DNA from: Acidobacteriaceae bacterium
GTDB lineage: Bacteria > Acidobacteriota > Terriglobia > Terriglobales > Acidobacteriaceae
NCBI GenBank assembly: GCA_903642265.1
Contig: CAHJWN010000027.1
Location: 1-46,304 of the forward strand
DNA: 46,304 nucleotides
Direction of reading: 5' to 3'
Shown here: piece after piece, positions 27,277-36,376 of the stretch
How the letters are laid out: each line of letters starts with the position of its first letter
How positions within the stretch are numbered: position 1 is the first letter of the stretch
Notes under the pieces: model-generated
Told to the model about the DNA's origin: nothing
What the model saw: the letters and a program-made list of their open reading frames with translations, nothing else
Database searches by the model: none
Position numbers and translations under genes: made by a program

Positions 27277-28733
27277 TGGGGCGGAGCTTGCGCATCTTGA
27301 CGGGGGTTTTGGGAGCGGCATCGCTGCTGCTCTCTGGGTGCATGGTTGGCCCGAAGTATGTGAAGCCAACGGTTCCGCTAGCGCCGGCTTACAAGGAGAA
27401 CAAGAGCGAAACGTCCAAGGAAGGCAACTGGCAGCCTGCGCAGCCGGCGGACACGACCCTGAAAGGCGATTGGTGGACGATCTTCAACGATGCGCAGCTC
27501 AATCAGCTGGAACCGCAGATTGCGATTTCGAACCAGTCACTGAAGGCGGCTGCGGCGCGACTGGTTGAGGCGCGTGCGCAGATTCGGTACAACCACTCGT
27601 TTCTGTATCCGACCATCGGGACCTCACCGTCTGTGATTGGCGAGCGCGAATCGAACGAACGGCCCTACTTCACTGCGCCACTTACAAATACCGGGCTGGC
27701 CGACCTGCAACTTCCGCTGGACTTGAGTTACGAGATCGACCTGTGGGGGCGTATACGGCGTACCGTGAATGCCTCGAAAGAAGAAGCGCAGGCGAGCGCT
27801 GCAGACCTGCAAACGGCGCTGCTGAGTCTGCAGTCAGAACTTGCTGTGGACTATTTCGAAGCGCGTGCGAACGATGCCGATGAAAAGCTGCTGCTCGATA
27901 CGGTGAAGAGCTACGAAGAGGCCTACCGGATTACAAACAATCGCTTCCAGGGCGGCGTGGCGGGCGAGTCGGACGTGGACCAGGCCAAGACGCAGCTTGA
28001 GAGTGCGCGGGTGCAGGCCAGCGATGTCAATATTCAGCGGGCGCAGTATGAACATGCAATTGCGGTGCTGCTGGGAAGACCGCCGGCCGAGTTTACGCTG
28101 GTGCAGATGCCGCTTGATACGCGGCCACCGGCGATTCCAACGGGGCTGCCTTCGGAACTGCTGGAACGCCGGCCGGATATTGCAGCGGCCGAGCGTCGCG
28201 TGAACGAAGCGAACGAACGGATTGGCATTGCACGCGCGGCTTACTTTCCGACGCTCGACATTTCTCTGCTTGCGGGCTTTGAAAGCACTGCAATTGCGAC
28301 GCTGGTTCGTGGATCAAACTTCATCTGGGGCGCAGGACCGACGCTCTCGCAGACAATCTTCGACGCGGGCCGGCGCGGCGCCGTCTCGCAGCAGGCGATT
28401 GCCGGCTATGACGAGGAGACGGCCAACTATCGGCAGACGACGCTGACGGCGTTTCAGCAGGTGGAGGATAACCTTGCGGTGCTGCACACGCTAACGCTTG
28501 AAGCAAAGCAGCAGCATGATGCAACGGTCGCCGCCCAGGCTGCAGAGCGGATCTTCAATAATCGATATGTTGGCGGCATCGACACGTACCTGCAGGTGGT
28601 GACGGCCCAGACGACAGCGCTGCAAAATGAGCGCAACGAGATTGCGATTGAGCGTCGGCAGATGGATGCAAGTGTGCTGCTGGTGAAGGCACTTGGCGGT
28701 GGATGGACGACTGCACAGCTGCCGAAGTACTGA
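27276..28733 (+). CDS. Outer-membrane efflux lipoprotein (NodT family)
   Basis: This 485-aa TolC-like channel has a lipoprotein signal peptide ending in LLLSGC, with Cys22 as the lipidated residue, followed by MVGPKYVKP, the usual NodT start. Two tandem outer-membrane efflux repeats form the barrel and coiled coils; recurring helices such as QSLKAAAARLVEARAQI and ERRPDIAAAERRVNEANERI mark each half. It completes the tripartite pump, coupled to the adaptor by TAATG. It ends 52 bp before the GH28 gene. Confidence 0.94.
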   Translation: MGRSLRILTGVLGAASLLLSGCMVGPKYVKPTVPLAPAYKENKSETSKEGNWQPAQPADTTLKGDWWTIFNDAQLNQLEPQIAISNQSLKAAAARLVEARAQIRYNHSFLYPTIGTSPSVIGERESNERPYFTAPLTNTGLADLQLPLDLSYEIDLWGRIRRTVNASKEEAQASAADLQTALLSLQSELAVDYFEARANDADEKLLLDTVKSYEEAYRITNNRFQGGVAGESDVDQAKTQLESARVQASDVNIQRAQYEHAIAVLLGRPPAEFTLVQMPLDTRPPAIPTGLPSELLERRPDIAAAERRVNEANERIGIARAAYFPTLDISLLAGFESTAIATLVRGSNFIWGAGPTLSQTIFDAGRRGAVSQQAIAGYDEETANYRQTTLTAFQQVEDNLAVLHTLTLEAKQQHDATVAAQAAERIFNNRYVGGIDTYLQVVTAQTTALQNERNEIAIERRQMDASVLLVKALGGGWTTAQLPKY

Positions 28734-28785
28734 GCTACTTCTGCGCGCAGGGCTGTGTTAACAATCGGCTGCTAAGATCATCGCG

Positions 28786-30423
28786 ATGTCTTCCTTTGAC
28801 TCTGCACGTCGCGATCTGCTTCGTCTTTCCGGCCTGGGTATAGCCGCTGTGGTTCCTGGAGCGGCGCACGCCGGACTGCGACACCCGGCTGTAGTCGCTC
28901 CTCCAACCATTCTGTTCGACATACGAGCTTATGGGGCGGTGGGCGACGGCACGACGCTTGATACGACGGCGATCAACGCTGCGATTGCGGCTGCGGCCGC
29001 GGCGGGTGGGGGCACGGTCTATTTTGCTGCGGGAACGTGGCTCGTCTTTTCGATTCGGCTGAAGAGCAACGTCGAGCTTTACCTGGCGCAGGGTGCAGTG
29101 CTGCTGGCCGCAGACTCGCCACTGCCGGGGCAGACGACGGGCTATAAGGGCGGCACCTACGATACAGCCGAGCCAAAAACCGCGTACGACGCTTACCAGG
29201 ACTATGGGCATAATCACTGGCATAACTCCCTGCTGTGGGGCGAAGACCTGCACGATCTTGCGATTACCGGGCCCGGGTTGATCCATGGCAAAGGGCTTTC
29301 GAACGGACGCGACTGGGTGAAGGAAGTCGTACCGTTCAAAGCGGAGCAGGCTGGGGTTGGGAACAAGACGATCGCGCTGAAGAACTGCCGCAACGTGATC
29401 TTTCGTGACTTCTCCATTCTGAAGGGTGGTCACTTCGGGCTGCTGCTAACAGGCGTCGATAACGTGACTATCGATAACTTGAAGATCGATACGGACCGTG
29501 ATGGGATGGACATCGATTGCTGCCGGAATGTGCGGGTGTCGAATTGCACGGTGAATTCGCCATGGGACGATGGCATATGCCCAAAGAGCAGCTTCGCGCT
29601 GGGGTATGCACGCGCTACCGAGAATGTGACGATCACTAACTGTTATGTGACCGGGACGTATGAGATCGGGTCGGTGCTCAATGGCACGTGGAAGAAGTTT
29701 GCCGAGGGGTTCAGGATCCCGCGAATTGGCAGGATCAAGTGCGGGACTGAGTCGAATGGCGGGTTCAAGAACATCACGATTTCGAACTGTGTGTTTGAAG
29801 GGTGTGAGGGGATTGCGCTTGAAAGCGAGGACGGGGCGCTGCTCGAAGACGTGACGATCTCAAACGTTACGATGCGGGACAATGTCTCGGCGCCGCTGTT
29901 CTTCAGGCTGGGAGCGCGGCTGCGTGGGCCACAGGAGAGCACGCGGGTGGGCACGCTGCGGCGAGTGCTGGTGAACAATCTGGTGAGCTATAACGGCGGG
30001 TCGGATGTGTGCTCAATCCTGACGGGTATACCGAGCCACGCGCTTGAAGACATCCATCTCTCGAATATCTTCATCGAGCATAAGGGCGGGGCCGCGGCGG
30101 GGCGCGCGTTGATTCGGCCACCGGAGAATGAGGGCTCCTATCCCGATCCGGGGATGTTCGGACCGATGCCTTCCCAGGGGTTCTTCCTGCGCCATATCCG
30201 GAACCTCGAGATGCGTCATGTGGAGGTGCGGCCGTCCAACGTCGACGCGCGGCCTTCGTTTTATCTCGAGGACGTGGTGCGTGCAGACTTCCTTGCCGTC
30301 ACCGCACCTGCAAGTTCGGAGATCCAGGCATTCCGGTTGAACAGGGTGACTGATTTGCGGATCGGGCTAAGCCGGGCGGCAAAGGATGTTCAGGTGGACT
30401 CAGTGGATGAACGGTCGTTGTAG
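28786..30423 (+). CDS. Tat-exported GH28 polygalacturonase-like hydrolase
   Basis: This 545-aa right-handed beta-helix enzyme begins SSFDSARRDLLRLSGLGIAA, a twin-arginine signal (RRDLL) ending near AHAG. The pectate-lyase-superfamily start FDIRAYGAVGDGTTLDTTAI is clear. GH28-type acids occur in DTDRDGMDIDC and SPWDDGICPKSS, placed as in polygalacturonases, though the usual GHG motif is not obvious. It should cleave galacturonan or a related polymer outside the cytoplasm. The stop is TAG, and the same frame stays open for 38 more codons that encode a transmembrane-like helix (30424-30540). Confidence 0.9.
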   Translation: MSSFDSARRDLLRLSGLGIAAVVPGAAHAGLRHPAVVAPPTILFDIRAYGAVGDGTTLDTTAINAAIAAAAAAGGGTVYFAAGTWLVFSIRLKSNVELYLAQGAVLLAADSPLPGQTTGYKGGTYDTAEPKTAYDAYQDYGHNHWHNSLLWGEDLHDLAITGPGLIHGKGLSNGRDWVKEVVPFKAEQAGVGNKTIALKNCRNVIFRDFSILKGGHFGLLLTGVDNVTIDNLKIDTDRDGMDIDCCRNVRVSNCTVNSPWDDGICPKSSFALGYARATENVTITNCYVTGTYEIGSVLNGTWKKFAEGFRIPRIGRIKCGTESNGGFKNITISNCVFEGCEGIALESEDGALLEDVTISNVTMRDNVSAPLFFRLGARLRGPQESTRVGTLRRVLVNNLVSYNGGSDVCSILTGIPSHALEDIHLSNIFIEHKGGAAAGRALIRPPENEGSYPDPGMFGPMPSQGFFLRHIRNLEMRHVEVRPSNVDARPSFYLEDVVRADFLAVTAPASSEIQAFRLNRVTDLRIGLSRAAKDVQVDSVDERSL

Positions 30424-30540
30424 GAGCGCGCGAGCGATCGTAGGGCGGAAGACAGCGGATTCTATAGAGCATTTGTGTTCGCCACGGCCATCGTGTTCTT
30501 ATCGGTTCTGGCAGCCGCCGTTTTGTTCGGTCACTCGTGA
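30424..30540 (+). other. In-frame open extension after GH28 amber stop (hydrophobic helix)
   Basis: Directly after the TAG at 30421-30423 the GH28 frame is open for 38 codons to a TGA. It reads ERASDRRAED, then a hydrophobic stretch FVFATAIVFLSVLAAAVLF, then GHS. There is no ATG; a GTG at 30475 would give only 22 residues and has no SD. It could be a readthrough membrane tail, a decayed tail lost by an amber mutation, or a small protein with an unusual start. Confidence 0.3.
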
Positions 30541-30566
30541 CAACCAAGACACAATCAGGAGAAGTT

Positions 30567-31331
30567 ATGAACTACCACATTACCCGTGGCACCCAGATTT
30601 ACGGCCCCTACACGGTTGCCGATCTTCAGCGCTACGTCGCTTCAGGCCATATCTTGCCGACTGATCTCGCCAAGGGTGAGGACACCGGGGAGAGTGTTCC
30701 GGTATCGCAACTCCTGAAGCCGGCTGGGCAGTCTTCAGCATTTGCTCCCACACCGTACCAGGGCGAGTTCCAAGGTGGAGGCGCGCTGCCGGTCATGGGA
30801 TACCAGGGTGCGTATGCGCAGCCGGCAGGTGGGGACGCCGGGGCACAATTCAGCGACCCGCCGAATTTGAGCTGGGGTCTGGTGCTGCTGTTTGACGCGC
30901 TGACCTGCGGGTTCTTTCAGATGGTCTGGAACATCATTTTTTCTGCATGGATGCGGCGGGTGCAGCCGAACAGCATGGCGCTGTTCTACTACATCGGTGG
31001 ATATGTACTTGGAATTGCCTACTCGGTGGGATACGTGCCTGTGTTTATGGAGCAGATGCGCCACGCATTGGCGCACGACGGATTGGTTGCGCCACACGTG
31101 GCACACCAGGCTTTGATGTACCTCCTGGCGGCGGCTGGCTGGGTGTTGAAGCTGGTTGCGCGTTTCACGATGAAAAGCTCGCTTGAAGAGCACTACAACA
31201 CAGTTGAGCCCATTGGACTGAGGCTGAATGGCGTGCTGGTGTTCTTCTTTGGCGGGCTGTATATCCAGTCGCAGCTGAACAAGGTAAACCAGATCAAGCA
31301 GGCGATGCGTTACCGTGGGGCGGCTTACTAG
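30567..31331 (+). CDS. GYF_2 (DUF4339) domain membrane protein
   Basis: The protein is 254 aa from ATG 30567, with AGGAG upstream. Residues 1-50 form a GYF_2/DUF4339 module (NYHITRGTQIYGPYTVADLQ, then GHILPTDLAKGE), a presumed protein-binding domain. A proline- and glycine-rich linker follows, then about four hydrophobic segments (LSWGLVLLFDALTCGFFQMV; FYYIGGYVLGIAYSVGYV; ALMYLLAAAGWVLKLVARF; LNGVLVFFFGGLYIQSQL). Function is unknown. It may share a transcript with GH28, 143 bp upstream, but nothing links them functionally. Confidence 0.82.
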   Translation: MNYHITRGTQIYGPYTVADLQRYVASGHILPTDLAKGEDTGESVPVSQLLKPAGQSSAFAPTPYQGEFQGGGALPVMGYQGAYAQPAGGDAGAQFSDPPNLSWGLVLLFDALTCGFFQMVWNIIFSAWMRRVQPNSMALFYYIGGYVLGIAYSVGYVPVFMEQMRHALAHDGLVAPHVAHQALMYLLAAAGWVLKLVARFTMKSSLEEHYNTVEPIGLRLNGVLVFFFGGLYIQSQLNKVNQIKQAMRYRGAAY

Positions 31332-31359
31332 GCGCCTTTGAATTTGGTACAGACGCAAA

Positions 31360-31373
31360 ATCCCTTCGGGGAT
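31360..31373. terminator. TTCG-loop hairpin between convergent genes
   Basis: ATCCC-TTCG-GGGAT forms a compact stem with a stable UUCG-type loop between the GYF gene and the convergent yeiH-type gene. There is no T-run, so intrinsic termination is uncertain; it may instead be a short dispersed hairpin. Confidence 0.4.
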
Positions 31374-31415
31374 GACAAAGAACAAGGCAGAGCTTTTCTG
31401 GAAATAAAGGAAGCG

Positions 31416-32594
31416 TTACAGGTGGTAGAAGTGGTCAGCTCCGACGACTAGGGCGAGGGTGATGGCGGCGATGGCGATCTCGCCAAGGGCGCCAACCAGG
31501 AACGGGCGTGCTCCCTGCTTGAAGAGGTCGCGCAGGTTGGTGCGGAGACCGACGCCGGCAAAGGTGAGCAGAAAAGCCCAGCGACTGAGATTGCCGAGTG
31601 CGGCAAGCTGCGGTTTGGTGAAGCCGAGCCAGGCAAACTGGGCCGTGTGTGGGTAGAGCTTCGGATCGAGGGTGCCAAGCGTTGCGAGCACCGAGATCAG
31701 GATGAAGCCGAGGACAAATTTGGGGAACTTGTTCCAAAGGAAGGCTGCCTTGTTTTGCAGCTGCGCCTGGTTGGCAGCACTGGCGAGGCCTTTGCGCGCC
31801 CATTGGATGGCGTAAGCAAGAACGACGAAGCCGATCAAAGCGTTGCGGCAGGTCTTGGCGAGGACTGCGTACTTTCCTGCTTCGTCGGAGAAGAGAGCGC
31901 CGGCTGCGGTGGCTTCGGCAGTGTTGTCGACGGCTAGGCCGGCCCAGATACCGTAGGCGTGGTTCGACATGTGGAGCGCATGGCCGATGGCCGGGAATGC
32001 AAAAAGGCTTATTGCCCCGAGAGCAAGAATGGCGGCAATGGCGGTGGAGGTGTCCTGCTCATCGGCTTCGATGGCGCCCTGGGTGGCAATGATGGCGGAG
32101 ACGCCGCAGACGGAGGAGCCGACAGCCAGCAACGTCGTGAGTTTAGGACCGAGATTGAAGGCGCGGCCGAGCCAAGTCATGAAGGTGAGCGAGAGGACGA
32201 AGGCGATCGCGACGAGGAGGAGCGAGATACCGCTGAGCTTGAGGATGTCGCCGAGCAGGAAGCGTGCGCCAAGCAGGATGATGCCAGCCTTGAGCCAGAA
32301 CTCATAGGTGGCGACGCCGGGGCGAAAAATCTTTGCAAGGCCGACCGTGTTCGCGATGACGATGCCGAAGATGATGGCCCACATGACGTACTCGATGTTG
32401 GGGAAAGCGATGTGGCGCGCCTTGGTGTAGGTGTTGATGGCGTGCTCGACGAACTTGCCGGCGTAGCCGACGGCGAAGAGCAGCAGGATGCCGGGGATGA
32501 GGCCGAGGAGCGAGGCCTTTTGCTCAGGAACAGCATGAGGAGCGTGCGGCGGGTAGGATTCGCGCAGGTCGGGCAGGGTGGATGAGATCGACAT
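31416..32594 (-). CDS. YeiH/UPF0324 family putative sulfate exporter
   Basis: The protein is 392 aa from ATG 32594 (MSISSTLPDLRE), with AGGAG five bases upstream; ATG 32636 would add 14 residues across the repeat. About ten transmembrane segments are visible, with family motifs AGIILLGARFLLGDILKLSG, AVGSSVCGVSAIIATQGAIE and LAVDNTAEATAAGALFSDEA. COG2855/PF03601 members are called putative sulfate exporters, but substrates are mostly unproven. It is preceded on the same strand by a 35-aa membrane protein. Confidence 0.9.
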   Translation of the reverse strand: MSISSTLPDLRESYPPHAPHAVPEQKASLLGLIPGILLLFAVGYAGKFVEHAINTYTKARHIAFPNIEYVMWAIIFGIVIANTVGLAKIFRPGVATYEFWLKAGIILLGARFLLGDILKLSGISLLLVAIAFVLSLTFMTWLGRAFNLGPKLTTLLAVGSSVCGVSAIIATQGAIEADEQDTSTAIAAILALGAISLFAFPAIGHALHMSNHAYGIWAGLAVDNTAEATAAGALFSDEAGKYAVLAKTCRNALIGFVVLAYAIQWARKGLASAANQAQLQNKAAFLWNKFPKFVLGFILISVLATLGTLDPKLYPHTAQFAWLGFTKPQLAALGNLSRWAFLLTFAGVGLRTNLRDLFKQGARPFLVGALGEIAIAAITLALVVGADHFYHL

Positions 32595-32624
32595 ATTTAC
32601 TCCTGAATGCTTTGAGCCTCTTTG

Positions 32625-32664
32625 GTGCCCATTCATCGCGATCTAGCCGCGGCGAATGGGGCAC
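32625..32664. repeat. Dispersed hairpin repeat, copy 2
   Basis: GTGCCCATTC (32625-32634) pairs with GAATGGGGCAC (32654-32664), with one bulged base, around a CGCG/CCGCGG-containing centre. It resembles the hairpins at 13290 and 36646 and lies between the 35-aa gene and the yeiH-type gene. Confidence 0.55.
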
Positions 32665-32688
32665 GGCTGCATGGGCGAGGGTTGCGCC

Positions 32689-32796
32689 CTACCAGGTGAC
32701 AGATTTGATGATGCCGAAGCGGACGAAAAGGGCGAGTGCAAGCGAAAGGATGACGGCCCAGGTATCGAGCGAGAAGATGGATTTCTTCAGAGGCAT
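32689..32796 (-). CDS. 35-aa membrane protein upstream of the YeiH-type transporter
   Basis: ATG 32796 follows AAAGGAG at a proper distance. The peptide starts MPLKKSIFSLDTW, has a hydrophobic helix AVILSLALALFV, then RFGIIKSVTW and a TAG stop. The basic N-terminus and the flanking Trp residues fit a single-pass inner-membrane peptide. It sits 94 bp upstream of the transporter on the same strand, with the hairpin repeat between. Size and position suggest a small accessory subunit, but that is inference and no family is recognised. Confidence 0.62.
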   Translation of the reverse strand: MPLKKSIFSLDTWAVILSLALALFVRFGIIKSVTW

Positions 32797-33151
32797 GGAG
32801 CGTGCTCCTTTGGGAGTGGTGAATGTGCGGAGCGCAGGTAGCGATCGCATGGCGAACAAATTTGAGAATAGGGAGTGCGGGCGGTTGAACTAGCTACAAC
32901 AACAGCGCATTGTCGTGAGGCGCGAGGCCGTGCAGCGCCGAGAGAGCAGGCTGATGACGGGATGGCCGGTAGAGATCACGATGTTCGAAGTGTTACACGC
33001 CCGCGCCGAACGATCAAGTACCCGCGCCGAACGATCAAGTAGAGCACTGAAGCGTCGTCAATTTGCACCAGCCCTTGCCAAGTCTTTCCGCGAACGCTTA
33101 CCTTTCCCGTCACAGTCGATTTCACCTCGGCAGTTCTGAAAGGACTACCCG
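32797..33151. other. Intergenic region with a 21-bp tandem duplication
   Basis: These 355 bp separate the divergent 35-aa gene and GH43. An open frame on the plus strand (32915-33139) has no SD and an Arg/Ser-rich shadow composition. The notable element is an exact 21-bp unit present twice in tandem at 33000-33020 and 33021-33041. Promoters for both flanking genes should lie here, but I cannot place them. Confidence 0.5.
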
Positions 33152-35017
33152 TTGCGCCGCGTATATTCCAGACTCTGCTCCTCCCGATACAGCACCGTGT
33201 TTGTGCTGCTCGCTCTGCTAACGGTGTGCCTCTTTACCGCATGTTCGGCTCATGCCCAAACGGCTGCGGAATTCAAGAAGGCCCGCGAACTCCCCCTGTT
33301 TCCCAGCTTCAAGAACCCACTTGCGCTGAATGATCCTGCCACCGGACCCGGTGTAAGTTGCCCTGACCCCGCCGTGATGTCGGAGGCAATAAAGGGTGTA
33401 AATGTCTGGTACCTGTACTGCACCGGCGACCCGCTCAACTCCAACGACAAAGATGCCAACGGCAACCTGAGGAACCACTACATTGCCACGTGGCGCTCGA
33501 TCGACCTGATTCACTGGACTTATAACGGAGACGCTTTCCCTTCTGATCCATCGTGGATCGGCGTCGAGACGAATCTATGGGCACCTGCGGTGAAGTACTT
33601 CAACAAGCAGTATTACCTCTACTACGTCGCACCTGCGACTACGGCTGGAGGACCTGAAATTGGTGTTGCAACCAGCCCGCATGCAGGAGGTCCATGGACA
33701 GATCTGGGGCGTCCGGTTGTTCCTACAGAAGCGGCGCCGTGCTGCTCCGGCAGCAATCGTGCCGTGATCGATCCTGACGTGGTCACCGACGATGCCGGGC
33801 AGCGGTACATCTCGTTCGGCAGCTTCTTTGGAGGCATCGCAATCCAGAAGCTCTCGAGGGATGGCTTGACTGCTGACAAGAGCAGCGAGGTGCAGCTTGC
33901 CGTCGATAACCTGTTTGAAGGTGGGGCCTTCTACCGCCACGACGGCTGGTACTACCTCTTCGTGTCTTCGAACAACTGCTGCAATGGCTCGCTGACGGGC
34001 TACTCCGTAAATGTGGGGCGCGCACGCACACCGCTCGGCCCATTTGTCGATCGCAGCGGTCTTGCGCTTACTTCCTCCGTTGGCGGCGGCGAAAAGGCAA
34101 TTGCGGCAAACGGTAATCGCTGGGTTGGACCAGGTGGAAACGTGATCTTCAAGGATGCGTCCGGACAGGACTACATGCTCTATCACGCGATTGATAGTAA
34201 TGGCCCCTACTTTGACTTGTACCCCGGCTTCACTCGCAGGCCTGCGCTGATCGATCCCGTCGATTGGGTTGACGGCTGGCCCACGGTACGCAACGGTCAC
34301 TGGGCTTCGGACGCTGTTGTTCCGGGGCCGGTAGCGCAGCCATACCAGATTAGCAATCGCTGGATCGATGCCAAGCCAGAGGACCGTCCGGGCGAGTCGA
34401 TAGCCTCTCTCTCTGACGACTTTGATACCCGCACGCTTTCCCGGCAGTGGCACTTCATTCATCCGCAGGCGGACAACACGTACACGCTGACCGGCTCGTC
34501 GTACCAGGTCGATTCCCACGGACCTGATGAAAATGGCAATCCTAACCTGGTTTCGATTCTTGGAGAGCCCGTTCCTGCCCATGGAGATTGGATGGTGGAG
34601 ACGAAGGTGACGGTCAGCCTGCCTTTTGATGGTTCGTGCTGCTACAACTACTCACAAGGTGCGCTCTTGATCTACGGCGACGATGGGAACAGCATCAAGC
34701 TCGATGTCTATGCCGACTTTGATACGCGTCAGACCGAGTTCGCCAAGCAGGTGAATCCAGTGCCGGCCAACTATCCGGATTACGGCAGTGCATATATCGG
34801 CGCGCCGGCACAGACCACCTGGCTGCGAATTGTTCGGCGCTCCAGTGCCGACGGTGAACGCTACACGGCCTACACCAGTGCCGATGGCTACAACTGGATT
34901 CACGGTACGACCTGGCTGCATCAACTGGGACCTGGAGCACAGATTGGTATTGCCGCACAGAATGCCGCGGGAGTGACTGTCAATTTTGATTACGTTCACG
35001 TGTCGCGGCTAAGGTAG
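33152..35017 (+). CDS. Secreted GH43 family glycoside hydrolase with C-terminal lectin-like domain
   Basis: This 621-aa protein starts at TTG 33152, with AAAGGA eight bases upstream. The signal peptide ends in LFTACSAHAQ, which could be a lipobox (FTAC) or a standard cleavage after AHA. The five-blade propeller domain carries GH43 acids: Asp in VSCPDPAVMS, Asp in AVIDPDVVTDD, and Glu in NLFEGGAFYRHDGWY. The C-terminal 200 residues (SLSDDFDTRTLSRQWHFIH onwards) resemble the concanavalin-like domain of beta-xylosidases and DUF1349 proteins. It should act on arabinan or xylan outside the cytoplasm. Two vicinal Cys pairs (APCCSGS, NNCCNGS) are unusual. Confidence 0.9.
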   Translation: MRRVYSRLCSSRYSTVFVLLALLTVCLFTACSAHAQTAAEFKKARELPLFPSFKNPLALNDPATGPGVSCPDPAVMSEAIKGVNVWYLYCTGDPLNSNDKDANGNLRNHYIATWRSIDLIHWTYNGDAFPSDPSWIGVETNLWAPAVKYFNKQYYLYYVAPATTAGGPEIGVATSPHAGGPWTDLGRPVVPTEAAPCCSGSNRAVIDPDVVTDDAGQRYISFGSFFGGIAIQKLSRDGLTADKSSEVQLAVDNLFEGGAFYRHDGWYYLFVSSNNCCNGSLTGYSVNVGRARTPLGPFVDRSGLALTSSVGGGEKAIAANGNRWVGPGGNVIFKDASGQDYMLYHAIDSNGPYFDLYPGFTRRPALIDPVDWVDGWPTVRNGHWASDAVVPGPVAQPYQISNRWIDAKPEDRPGESIASLSDDFDTRTLSRQWHFIHPQADNTYTLTGSSYQVDSHGPDENGNPNLVSILGEPVPAHGDWMVETKVTVSLPFDGSCCYNYSQGALLIYGDDGNSIKLDVYADFDTRQTEFAKQVNPVPANYPDYGSAYIGAPAQTTWLRIVRRSSADGERYTAYTSADGYNWIHGTTWLHQLGPGAQIGIAAQNAAGVTVNFDYVHVSRLR

Positions 35018-35263
35018 CTGCAGCGTTGGTCTATGACAGAGCGGCTAATTTCATCCAGCCCTACTCTATCGGGAGATTGAGCAGGGTCACTTCGCTACAC
35101 TTCGCGGGTCTCGAAAGCGGGCTGGCGGTGTGTTGCCTGCTGTCAGAAAACGAACAAACGGTGTCCGGAGGAAGCCAAGGCAGATTAGGATGCAAGTAGT
35201 AGACCCGCTTCGCGGTTCGGGACCCTAACGCAAGACATATATAGGAAGACATAAGGAGAGATC

Positions 35264-36283
35264 ATGCAACTCGCAATGGTAGGGCTTGGGCGCATGGGCG
35301 CCAACATGGTGAAGCGCCTCGTGGCCAACGGACATGAGTGCGTGGTGTTCGACCGGTCGCCGCAGGTGGTTGACGAACTGGCGAAGGAGAAAGGCGTTAC
35401 GGGTGCTTCTTCAATGGAGGACCTGATCGGCAAACTTGCCAAGCCACGCGCAATCTGGCTGATGATTCCTGCCGGCGTAGTTGAAAAGACGATTGAAGAG
35501 ATTGAGCCACACCTGGAGAAGGGCGACATCCTGATCGACGGCGGCAACTCCTACTACATCGACGACATCAGCCGCGCGAAGATGCTTGCTGAGAAGGGCA
35601 TCGAGTATGTCGACGTGGGCACGAGCGGAGGTGTCTGGGGTCTTGAGCGCGGTTATTGCATGATGATTGGCGGCTCGGAAGCAACGGTGCAGCATCTCGA
35701 TCCGATCTTTAAGACCATCGCTCCGGGCATTGGCACGATTGATCTGACCCCTAATCGCAAGCCCAACCAGGGGACTTCCGAGCAGGGCTACCTGCACTGC
35801 GGCACAAACGGTGCAGGTCACTTCGTGAAGATGGTGCACAACGGGATTGAGTACGGCATGATGGCAGCCTATGCCGAGGGTCTCGGCGTGTTGAAGGCCG
35901 CGAACATCGGCAAGCACCTTGAAGAGGCCGATGCTGAGACCACGCCGCTGCGTGATCCTGAGCACTACCAGTACGACTTCGACCTGCCCGAGGTGACGGA
36001 GGTATGGCGGCGAGGCAGCGTTATCGCGTCGTGGCTACTTGACCTTACGGCTGGCGCGCTGATCGAAGACCCCGAGCTTTCGAAGTTTGGCGGCCGCGTT
36101 TCGGACTCTGGCGAGGGGCGCTGGACGATCAAGGCAGGTATCGACGAAGGCGTGCCGACGCCGGTGTTGACGGCTTCGCTGTATGAGCGGTTCAGTTCCC
36201 GTGGCAATGCCGACTACTCGAACAAACTGCTTTCCGCGATGCGCTTTCAGTTTGGCGGACACCACGAGAAGCCGAAGGCCTAG
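35264..36283 (+). CDS. gnd: 6-phosphogluconate dehydrogenase, decarboxylating (short GntZ/YqeC type)
   Basis: This 339-aa enzyme oxidatively decarboxylates 6-phosphogluconate to ribulose 5-phosphate. The Rossmann loop MQLAMVGLGRMGANMVKRL lies at the N-terminus, with Asp in VVFDRS at the cofactor-specificity position, favouring NAD+. Substrate motifs are DVGTSGGVWGLERGYCMMIGG and GTNGAGHFVKMVHNGIEYGMM. Short enzymes of this class (about 300-340 aa) differ from the 470-aa E. coli Gnd. AAGGAGAG just before the ATG is a strong SD. No other pentose-phosphate gene is adjacent. Confidence 0.94.
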   Translation: MQLAMVGLGRMGANMVKRLVANGHECVVFDRSPQVVDELAKEKGVTGASSMEDLIGKLAKPRAIWLMIPAGVVEKTIEEIEPHLEKGDILIDGGNSYYIDDISRAKMLAEKGIEYVDVGTSGGVWGLERGYCMMIGGSEATVQHLDPIFKTIAPGIGTIDLTPNRKPNQGTSEQGYLHCGTNGAGHFVKMVHNGIEYGMMAAYAEGLGVLKAANIGKHLEEADAETTPLRDPEHYQYDFDLPEVTEVWRRGSVIASWLLDLTAGALIEDPELSKFGGRVSDSGEGRWTIKAGIDEGVPTPVLTASLYERFSSRGNADYSNKLLSAMRFQFGGHHEKPKA

Positions 36284-36376
36284 GAGGAAGCGGGTACGAA
36301 CACTGCGGCTTGTAAAAGTTGCTGGAAACATGGGGGGGCGAGTGCGGGTTCAGTGATGTGTAGCAAGGAGGGCATC

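Noticed and set aside
32915..33139. 74-codon open frame with a repeated RAERSS unit
   Set aside because: The repeated residues come from the 21-bp tandem DNA duplication; no SD, no family, shadow-like composition.
35061..35252. 63-codon minus-strand frame upstream of gnd
   Set aside because: It covers the gnd promoter region, with no SD and no recognisable features.
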